From NCBI GenBank assembly GCA_963966185.1, contig CAWZYM010000331.1, positions 1 to 64,000 on the forward strand: a stretch of DNA of 64,000 nt. The letters are read 5' to 3'. Below, piece after piece: positions 55,978-64,000 of the stretch. The stretch is from Rhabditoides inermis (Eukaryota; Nematoda; Chromadorea; Rhabditida; Rhabditidae). A program made the translations under genes and the position numbers. The notes beneath the pieces are model-generated. The model was given only the letters and a program-made list of their open reading frames with translations, did not search any database and was not told where the DNA came from. The stretch's first letter is position 1; every line of letters begins with the position of its first letter.

Positions 55978-57276
55978 TTACATCAAATTCTTCTCCTACC
56001 GTAATTCTAATGAGTGACAGCACATCAAATTATTCTCCTACCATAATTCTAAGGAGCGACAGCACATCAAATTATTCTCCTACCGTAATTCCAAGGAGCG
56101 ACAGCACATTACATTATTCTCCTACCGTAATTCTAAGGAGCGACAGCACATCAAGTTATTCTCCTACTGTAATTCCAAGGAGCGACAGCTTATAAAATTA
56201 TTCTCCTACAATAATTCTAAGGAGCGACAGCATGTCAAATTATTCTCCTACCGTAATTCTGAGGAGCGACAGCACATCAAATTCTACTCCTACCGTAATT
56301 CTAATGAACGACAGCACATCAAAATATTTTCCTACCGTAGACCGTACGTCTAAGAAGCGACAGTACATCAAATTATTCTCCTACCGTATTTCTAAGGAGC
56401 GACAGCCCATTACATTATTCTCCTACCGTAATTCCAAGGAGCGACAGCACATCAATTTATTCTCCTACCGTAATTCCAAGGAGCGACAGCCCATTACATT
56501 ATTCTCCTACCGTAATTCTAAGGAGCGACAGTACATCAAATTATTCTCCTACCGTAATTCTAAGGAGCGACAGCTGATTGCATTATTCTCCTACCGTAAT
56601 TCTAAGAAGCGACAGCACATCAAATTATTCTCCTACCGTAATTCCAAGGAACGACAGCACATTACATTATTCTCCTACCGTAATTCCAAGGAGCGACAGC
56701 TTATAAAATTATTCTCCTACCATATTTCTAAGAAGCGACAGCATGTCAAATTATTCTCCTACCATAATTCTAAGGAGCGACAGCACATCAAATTCTACTC
56801 CTACCGTAGTTCTAATGAACGACAGCACATCAACATATTTCCTACCGTAATTCTAAGAAGCGACAGTACATCCAATTATTCTACTACCGTGATTCTAAGG
56901 AGAGACAGCCCATTACATTATTCTCCTACCGTAATTCCAAGGAGCGACAGAACATCAAATTTTTCTCCTACCGTAATTTCAAGGAGCGACAGCACATGAA
57001 AGTATTCTCCTACCGTAATTTTAAGGAGCGACAGCACATCAAAGTCTTCGACCATCGTAATTCTAAAAAGCGACAGCACATCAAATTATTCTCCTACCGT
57101 AATTCTAAGAAGCGACAGCACATCAAATTATTCTCCTATCGTAATTCTAAGGAGCGACAGCACGTCAAATTATTCTTCTACCGTAACTCTAAGAAGCGAC
57201 AGCACGTCAAGTTATTCTCCTACCGTAATTCTAAGAAACGACAGCACGTCAAGTTATTCTCCTACCGTAATTCTAA
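55978..57276. repeat. 42-bp satellite array, block 6
   Basis: The array continues in the same monomer order until it is interrupted by the LINE at about 57277. Confidence 0.95.
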
Positions 57277-57481
57277 CAAGGAGTGTCGTTTAGGTCACAG
57301 AAGCCGATGGTGACCAAACTGATATCAGAGATACCCTAGGAGGTCACTAGTCGAAAACCGTTTTCAAATCCACATGACCGGCCATACGTTTCGAGATATT
57401 CACGTTTCAAATTTTGTAGCTAAACCGTGTGGATTGCTTTTGCGGTCTGTCGATCCATTCGCGCGATCTGGGAAACAGCGG

Positions 57482-57545
57482 CGGTGGCCTAGTGGATAGA
57501 GCGGCTGTCTGTCAAGCGACAGGCTGTGGGTTCGCTCTCCGGATA
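57482..57545 (+). repeat. tRNA-like module (Asp-like) in the left arm
   Basis: It has A-box GTGGCCTAGTGGATAGAGCG, a CTGTC/GACAG anticodon-type stem and B-box GGGTTCGCTCTCC. It could act as a pol III-type internal promoter; this is not shown. Confidence 0.65.
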
Positions 57546-57779
57546 TGCTCATTTTGCCGATTTTCTCCGGACTTGTACTTTTTTGTTCGAATGGTTGGTG
57601 TCACGCATGGTGAGGGATCATGTGGAAACCTTCGTCGGTAATATTTTTCGAATTTTTTGAAAATGAATTCTAAAGAACGCCAACATTTCGCCAACAAAAA
57701 AAGAAGATGATAGTAGTTTTCTACCAACTGCACAATTGTCACCAAAAAGTACAAGTCCGGAAAGTGTCGGCAAAATAAA

Positions 57780-57855
57780 ACGCTTATCCGGAGAGCGAAC
57801 CCACAGGATGCCGCTTGACAGCAAGCCGCTCTATCCACTAGGCCACTGCCGCTGT
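57780..57855 (-). repeat. tRNA-like module in the right arm
   Basis: The inverse counterpart of 57482-57545, with the same A- and B-boxes on the minus strand and a diverged anticodon arm. Confidence 0.65.
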
Positions 57856-57994
57856 TTCACAGCTCGCGCGATTGGAGTGACGGACCGCAAAAGAAATCCA
57901 CACGGTTTAGCTCCAAAATTTGAAACGTAACTATCTCGAAACGTATGGCCGGTCATGTGGATTTGAAAACGGTTTTCGACTAGTGACCTCCTAG

Positions 57995-58924
57995 GGTATC
58001 TCTGATATCAGTTTGGTCACCATCGGCTTCTGTGACCTAAACGACACTCCTACCAAGGCCGTTCACAGGGACGAGGCCACCATCAAGGACAAGGCCACCC
58101 GCCTTGTCATCGTGGGACGGCCGGAGTGCGCCACGTTCGAGGAGACCCGCAAGGCTGACGAGATGTTCATCCGAGAGCTGGTCGAGCTCGTCGCCGACCC
58201 CCAGATCGCCGACGAGTACTCCAGGGGGAGTATCTCCTTCCACCGCCATCTAGACTTCCGCCGCACGCCGACGACCAACAGAGTGATGAAGATCCAGACG
58301 AAGAACAGTGTCGTCAGGGACGTCTTCCTGCGCGCCATCTGGAGGTGTCGCCGCAAGTCACTCAACCACCTGGTCTTCGCGTACGCGCGCCGAGATCTCA
58401 CCGAGGAGGAGCTATCGATTGAGAGGGACCTGCAGGCCAAGTGTCGCGCGCTCAACGACAAGGCTGGCCAGGTGGAGTGGGTGGTCCGTGATTGCAGAGC
58501 CCATCGCCTGCCGCAGCCGAGGCCGTTCAGAAATCACCCGCAGCAGATCTCTCTTCTCGGCCACGTTCCCTCTGTCGCCACGTCTGCCGCCGCCGAGCCG
58601 TCCCCTGTCGCCGCCGGGCCGTCTGCCGTCTCCGAGGCTGCACACTCTCTCGCCCCTCTCTCCTCTCGCGGGGCCAGGAAGCAGAGCCGTGGCCGTCCCG
58701 CCAGCCGAGGCGCGCGCGGTCGCACCGCTTCCTCCTCCTCCTCCCGCTCTGTCTCCTCTCACTCCTCCAGTGTGCGCGCTCGCTCTCAGGGCAAGCGCAA
58801 TGTTACCGAAGCTGCCCTCTCTCCTATTGCAGAAGATGCGTCGAAGAAGGCCCGCGACACGGAGGAGGAGGGAGCCGACGGAGAGATGTCCGACGCCAGC
58901 CCGCCCGTTCTCGAGCCCCAGTAG
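57995..58924 (+). CDS. LINE ORF1 (nucleic-acid-binding type, probable)
   Basis: The frame is open from 57995 to TAG at 58922-58924. The first ATG in frame is near 58163 (MFIRELVELVADPQ), so the true start is uncertain. The N-terminal part contains basic segments (RAIWRCRRKS, NHLVFAYARRDLTEEELS). The C-terminal third is Ser/Ala/Arg-rich (SRGARGRTASSSSSRSV) and ends acidic. Position before ORF2 and composition suggest an RNA-binding ORF1 protein. No zinc knuckle is seen. It is GC-rich compared with ORF2. Confidence 0.6.
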   Translation, partial: GISDISLVTIGFCDLNDTPTKAVHRDEATIKDKATRLVIVGRPECATFEETRKADEMFIRELVELVADPQIADEYSRGSISFHRHLDFRRTPTTNRVMKIQTKNSVVRDVFLRAIWRCRRKSLNHLVFAYARRDLTEEELSIERDLQAKCRALNDKAGQVEWVVRDCRAHRLPQPRPFRNHPQQISLLGHVPSVATSAAAEPSPVAAGPSAVSEAAHSLAPLSSRGARKQSRGRPASRGARGRTASSSSSRSVSSHSSSVRARSQGKRNVTEAALSPIAEDASKKARDTEEEGADGEMSDASPPVLEPQ

Positions 58925-58963
58925 GACAGCTGTCCCCCTGCCCCCTCTCATCTCGCATCTCAC

Positions 58964-61842
58964 GTGGGTTTTACGTTGTCTGGTTTTCCGCAGCCTTTTT
59001 CATCAATACGTGATGTTCCCTATTCCAAATTCATTCTGTTAAACGCTCGCTCCGCAAGAAACGAGCTCTATGATTTGGAAGTTTTTCTCGATCAAAACAA
59101 TCCTTTGATATGTGCGCTGACCGAGTCATGGTGTAATCCTTCTGATAACATGAATTGTCTATGTTTGAATGGCCGTTACTCTATCTTTCGATCGGATAGA
59201 GACTCGCATGCTGGAGGCGTTTTAGTACTCTGCGCGTCTGCTCTCTCTGTGAAACACATTGTGTCCTTGTCGATCGATAATCTCTGCGAACTTTTGTGCC
59301 TTGATATCTTGCCGACTGAAACATTCCCTCTTTCTAAGCCATTACGTGTGATCACTATTTATCGCACTCCCGGTTACTCTACCGATAAAAAATGCGCTGG
59401 TCGTAAACTATTCCGCCATCTAGAACAGCTGATTTCTTCCGATTCTCACATGCACATTATACAAGGCGATTTGAATGCACCGTCGGCTGACTGGGATTCG
59501 TTCCAGGCAGCCGATGCTTTAGATAGGTCCCTAGTCACTTTTGCCTCTCTCCACTCACTCACTCAAATGGTTCGCCAGGCGACGATGGTGAGACGAGCAG
59601 GGCAAAAGGCGCATACTCTTGACATTGTATTGACTGACTCCCCTTGTCTCTTTCAACATGCGCGTGTATTGGGGCGTTTCTCTTTATGTGATCACCTCCC
59701 TGTCGAGTTTCGGTTGCGACTCGGTGCGGGGGCCGCGGCGAGAGAGCCGCTTCGACGCGCATATGGGAGGGCTAAGTGGGGTGAGATCAACGCGGCTATA
59801 GCATGTACTGATTGGACACGTGTTTTTATTGGTTTAAATATTGAAGAGGCAACTTCCGTGTTTGTCCAGCGAATGCAACACCTCATTACCGAGTATATTC
59901 CCCTTATGAAACATACTAAAGCTGTCAGTATTCCTCTCTATATTTCTAAATTGAAACGCCGTGCATTACGCTACTCTATACTTATTCCAGAATCGAAGAC
60001 TGCTGATAAGGCGCAGCGTAAACTGCGAAACGCTATTTTCTCTTGGCAATGTAAGCGCGAAGCGAAACTTATCAACGGTAACAATAAACGCGCATTATAC
60101 AAGGATGTTAGAAAAAAGATGTTTTCTGCTGATGGTATCAGCTCGCTGTCACACAATGGTGAGTTGGTCCATGATTCGAGGGAAAAGGCGGAGGTGTTCG
60201 GGAAATACTTCGACTCGATATTCTCTGGTGGGAGTGTTGCTCCGACCGGCTCTGCCCTCCCCTCTCTCTCTAATCAACTCACCATGATTGACGTTTCTTA
60301 TGCACTTGTTCACAAGACTATACAACAATTGGATTCAAAAATCAATACCAGTCCCGATGGAATCACTCACACGTTTTTGAAAAATACAGTTGATACAATA
60401 AGTCTCCCGCTTTCGATTCTTTTTTCTATGTCTTTATCAGTGTGCGCTATCCCCAATATTTGGAAAGTCGCTTATATAAAACCGCTGTATAAAAAGGGTT
60501 CTCGTGATAATCCAGCCAACTATCGTCCCATTAGCCTAACTAGTAGTGTAGCGAAATTATTAGAGCGAATTATAGTCAGGCAACTGACTGCTTTTCTCGA
60601 GTCCAATAGCTTGATTTCTTCTAGACAGTTTGGTTTTCGTAAGAATAGGTCTACCAACGCACAGCTTATTGAATGTTATAGTCACTGGCTGAAACATATT
60701 TCCAACGGCCTTGTTATTGATTGTATTTATTTCGACTTTAAAAAAGCTTTCGACACAATCAATCATAAACTACTATTCAAAAAGTTGCATTCGCTGGGCA
60801 TTCGTGGAAACGTTCTCGGGTGGATTCGAGCCTTCCTTTCTGACCGTTGCCAACAAGTTATGGTTGGAGATGAGCTCTCGTCTCCTCGACTCGTCAACTG
60901 TGGTGTGCCGCAGGGGTCGTGTCTTGGACCCATACTCTTCAATATCTTTATCAATAATATTGTTGATAGCCTGCCTGATTATGTCGAGTGTGCTCTATAC
61001 GCAGACGATTTGAAAATATACTTCGCTTTTGATCCGAGTGATAATTTGGCTAAAATTATGTTTCAAAAAGCAATCGACGCTGTCGCAAAGTGGGCTTTAG
61101 AATGGGGTCTGCAGATCTCCACTGAGAAAACGCAGATACTGCACATAGGCCGCCGAAATCCCAAACATGAGTATACAGCACATGGCACTACGCTCGCACC
61201 TGCTAACTCTGTAAGGGACCTTGGTGTGACTATGTGTGGGTCCTTGATTTTTGAAGACCATTTTGCAAACATTGTTAAAGGCACCCTAAATGCCATAAAT
61301 GATTTTTTGAGAGTGTATCGTACTATCGTACAAGAGACTTGAAGGTTCTTGTCACCGCTTATACAACGTATTTCCGCTGCAAGCTAGAGTATTGTACTGA
61401 ATTGTGGAACCCTCAGGATGTGGGATCAGTGAATTTGATCGAGTCAGTGCAGCGATACTATACGCGCCGAATATGTCGTCGCGCTGGCTTGTTCTCGCTC
61501 ACCTATCCCCAACGCCTCCAGCTTCTTGGCCTTCAAACTCTTGAACAACGCCGCTTTATAAGTGACGTAGTGTACATTCACAAGGTTATTACTAAAACCA
61601 CCTCTCTTAATTATTCTGGTCTTTTTACATTAGTCCCAACTCGGTCGCGCACATCTCACAAATATCGCCTTTTGCCATCATATGACTCGTTTTTGCGGAG
61701 CAGCGCGTTCTTTCAGAGAGTTTATGGAGTTTGGAACTCACTTCCATCTGATATTGTTGAATCTGCGAAAACCAGTAACGTGAAATCCCACTTAGTAGAC
61801 AATCCCCATTTGCATCCCATGTCTAAAATTCGACATTTGTAG
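58964..61842 (+). pseudogene. LINE ORF2: endonuclease-reverse transcriptase with one frameshift
   Basis: One frame runs from 58964 to 61342 (792 codons), starting only at non-ATG codons. Endonuclease signatures are LLNARS, ALTESW, GGVLVL, YRTPG, QGDLNAPSADW, HTLDIVLTDS and SLCDHLP (the usual Ser is two residues before Asp). Reverse transcriptase signatures are KPLYKKGSRDNPANYRPISL, FGFRKNRST, DFKKAFDTINH, GVPQGSCLGP and the catalytic YADD (in CALYADDLKIYF). The thumb/C-terminal part (LKVLVTAYTTYFRCKLEY..) is in another frame from about 61333 to TAG at 61840-61842, so one indel near 61325-61340 breaks ORF2. A minus-strand relative is at 27208-28521. Confidence 0.85.
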
Positions 61843-61975
61843 TTTGCTTATTGTCTACTCTTTGAATGTTTCTTCTTCTTTTTCCTATTTTACTATCCTA
61901 CCGTAAGCACTGTTATGTTTTCTATGATGCACATGTTAATTACTCAACACGGTAATAAACTATTTATTTATTTGA

Positions 61976-62387
61976 CAGCACATCAAATTATTCTCCTACC
62001 GTATTTCTAAGGAGCAACAGTACATCAAATAATTCTCCTACCGTAATTCTAAGGAGCGACAGCCCATTGCTTTTTCTCCTACCGTAATTCTAAGGAGCGA
62101 CAGCACATCAAATTATTCTCCTACCATAATTCTAAGGAGCGACAGCACATCAAATTATTCTCCTACCGTAATTCCAAGGAGCGACAGCACATTACATTAT
62201 TCTCCTACCGTAATTCTATGGAGCGACAGCACATCAAGTTATTCTCCTACTGTAATTCCAAGAAGCGACAGCTCAAAAAATTATTCTCCTACAATAATTC
62301 TAAGGAGCGACAACATGTCAAATTATTCTCCTACCGTAATTCTGAGGAGCGACAGCACATCAAATTCTACTCCTACCGTAATTCTAA
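61976..62387. repeat. 42-bp satellite array, block 7
   Basis: About ten monomers between the LINE 3' end and the element at 62388. It stops inside a monomer at ATTCTAA. Confidence 0.95.
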
Positions 62388-64000
62388 TTATCTTTTAAAA
62401 GTACTTCCGTAAAAAGTGTTGTTTGTGTTAACCTGATTCAAGAAAAGCTCATGCATATATTATTAATTTTCGAAAAATCAAATCGTAAACACCTGAACAT
62501 GAAAACTAACACAAACTTGCTCTTTCAAACGAATATAGAATAGTTACACGTAACATTCAGAATAATACGATTGTTTTGTTTATTTAGTGTTTTTTGCGGT
62601 TTATTATTTATGGTTTATCAGTAAAATAAAATGTTATTCGTGATGTGGTTTGACTCAATGTTTCAGGTATAAAAATGTCAAAAAAAAATAAAACATGGAA
62701 TTATTCAACATTAATTATTCAAAAATTATTCAACGTTTTGAAAGAGCAAGTTTGTGTTAGTTTTCATGTTCAGGTGTTTACGATTTGATTTTTCGAAAAT
62801 TAATAATATATGCATGCGCTTTTCTTGAATCAGGTTAACACAAACAACACTTTTTACGGAAGTACTTTTAAAAGATAATATATGTCCTTTTGTTGAATTT
62901 CATAGAAATTTTCTCTCTCGTCTTCATACATGTAACATGTTCTTCTCTCATTATTTCATCAATTTCATTTCAAATTTATTCGATATTTTCTCGTTCTCTC
63001 GTTCTCTCCTTCCATTCCTTCCCTCCTTCTCTCCTTCTTTCCTTCTCTCCTCCTCTCCTTTCCTCCTTCTCTCCTCCCATTCCTTCCCTCCTTCTCTCCT
63101 TCTCCCCTTCTCTCCTCCTCTCCTCCTCTCCTTCCCTCCTTCCTTCCTTCCCTCCTTCTTTCCTTCTCTCTTTCTCTCGTTCTCTCTTTCTCTCGTTCTC
63201 TCTTTCTCTCGTTCTCTCGTTATCCCTTTCTCTCTTTCTCTCGTTCTCTAGTTCTCTCGTTCTCTCGTTCTCTCGTTCTCTCTTTCTCCCTTTCTCTCTT
63301 TTCTCTCTTTCTCTCGTTCTCTCTTTTCTCTCTTTTCTCTCTTTCTCTCGTTCTCTCTTTCTCTCGTTCTCTCGTTCTCTCGTTCTCTCGTTCTCTCGTT
63401 CTCTCCGTCTCTCCGTCTCTCCTTCTCTCCTTCCCTCCTTCCCCCCTTCTCCCTTTCTCTCTTTCTCTCGTTCTCTCGTTCTCTCGTTATCTAGTTCTCT
63501 CGTTATTTCGTTTTCTCTTTCTCTCGTTCTCTCGTTCTCTCGTTCTCTCGTTCTCTCGTTCTCTCGTTCTCTCGTTCTCGCGTGTCTCCTTCTCTTCTTC
63601 TCTCCTTCCCTCCTTCCCTCCTTCTCCCTTTCTCTTTTTCTCTAGTTCTCCAGTTCTCTCTTTCTCTCGTTCTCTCTTTCTCTCTTTCTCTCTTTCTCTC
63701 GTTCTCTCGTTCTCTCGTTCTCTCGTTCTCTCGTTTCTCGTTCTCTCGTTCTCTCGTTTTCTCCGTCTCTCCGTCTCTCCTTCTCTTCTTCCCTCCTTCC
63801 CTCCTACCACCCTCCTTCTCTCTTTCTCTCGTTCTCTCGTTCTCTAGTTATATCGTTCTCTCTTTCTTTCGTTCTCTCTTTCTCTTGTTCTCTCTTTCTC
63901 TCGTTTTCTCGTTCTCTCTTTCTTTCGTTCTCTCTTTCTCTCTTTATCTCGTTCTCTCGTTTTCTCGTTTTCTCGTTCTCTCGTTCTCTCGTTCTCTATT
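62388..64000 (+). mobile_element. Helitron-like foldback element (copy 4, truncated by the window)
   Basis: It starts TTATCTTTTAAAAGTACTTC after A62387. The two arms (62388-62532; 62735-62880), the shared stretch after them and the CT tract match copy 3 closely, with scattered substitutions. The 3' end lies beyond 64000. Confidence 0.8.
62990..64000. repeat. Polypyrimidine tract in copy 4
   Basis: CTCGTT/CTCTTT/CTTCCCTCC units as in copy 3, running to the window end. Confidence 0.95.

Larger units (their letters stand above)
57278..58052. repeat. Large inverted repeat at the LINE 5' end
   Basis: Left arm about 57284-57580 and right arm about 57745-58045 are inverse copies (landmarks CTGATATCAG, AAAACCGTTTTC, CATGACCGGCCATACG) around a ~165-bp loop. 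Each arm includes a tRNA-like module. The right arm runs into the ORF1 open frame. Confidence 0.9.
57277..61975 (+). mobile_element. Near-complete LINE (non-LTR retrotransposon) in the satellite
   Basis: It is flanked on both sides by the 42-bp satellite. It has a 5' region with large inverted repeats, ORF1 (to 58924), ORF2 with apurinic-type endonuclease and reverse transcriptase (58964-61342), a C-terminal part in another frame (to 61842), and a 3' end with ATTTATTTATTT repeats. The organisation is that of Jockey/CR1-group elements. The target duplication is not clear; a few satellite bases (about GGAGC) seem lost at the junction. Confidence 0.9.

Noticed and set aside
35598..57313. Many 100-300 residue open frames (SYRNSKERQHIK / SPTVILRSDSTSN repeats)
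   Set aside because: They are the 42-bp satellite read in frame; several frames are open at once, and there are no splice or start contexts.
58037..58963. Antisense ORFs of 70-183 codons opposite LINE ORF1
   Set aside because: They are shadows of the GC-rich ORF1; only the sense frame has an element-consistent position.

Overview
The window is eukaryotic and most likely nematode DNA. The evidence is compact multi-exon genes with many 40-60 nt introns, splice acceptors a few bases upstream of start codons (as expected for spliced-leader addition), a probable transthyretin-like (TTL) secreted protein (a nematode-expanded family) and two saposin-like (SPP-type) genes. The species cannot be named from sequence alone. 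Exon models below were built by hand from GT/GC-AG sites, and every reported junction was checked for phase.

Positions 1-26,290 are gene-bearing. In order they hold a GA-rich tract, two poorly resolved exon groups (391-854, 1529-1641), a gene with a likely frameshift (1832-3590, +), a TTL-like gene (4201-5024, -), a saposin-like gene (7959-8515, +), a Gly/Tyr-rich secreted protein (8832-9637, -), a second saposin-like gene (11347-12100, -), a 466-residue Pro/Gln/Ala-rich protein (13766-15763, +), a four-helix membrane protein (16861-18289, +), a 649-residue leishmanolysin-like M8 metallopeptidase (20172-24071, -) and an unidentified multi-exon gene (24598-25941, -). Spaces and introns are filled with hairpin elements, TTAAAG-ended inverted-repeat elements, tRNA-like (SINE-type) modules and (CT)n/(GA)n tracts.

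Positions 26,290-64,000 are a repeat landscape. A 42-bp satellite runs in blocks from 26,294 to 62,387, with a recurrent ~315-bp non-satellite spacer at four places. Two non-LTR retrotransposon (LINE) copies sit in it: a damaged minus-strand copy (27,208-28,521 plus 35,204-35,476) and a near-complete plus-strand copy (57,277-61,975) with endonuclease and reverse transcriptase. Because 42 is a multiple of 3, the satellite gives long spurious open frames; the polypyrimidine tracts do the same.

The main discovery candidate is a family of four related mobile elements (18492-19486; 28522-35203; 39321-50590; 62388 to the window end). Each begins TTnTCTTT and has a 5' foldback whose inverted arm reproduces the element's terminal bases. 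A short conserved stretch and a microsatellite follow. The three complete copies end in a GC-rich hairpin followed by CTAA. Two insertions can be checked against uninterrupted copies of their own target within this window: both lie exactly between A and T with no target duplication, as for Helitrons/Helentrons. One copy (6.7 kb) carries an apparently intact 19-exon gene resembling tnp2-type DDE transposases, and no Rep/helicase was seen. Another has expanded its microsatellite to about 10 kb.

The genes show no operon-like pathway. The secreted products (TTL-like, saposin-like, Gly/Tyr-rich) suggest secretory or surface functions, and the membrane protein and Pro/Gln-rich protein are adjacent and co-oriented.
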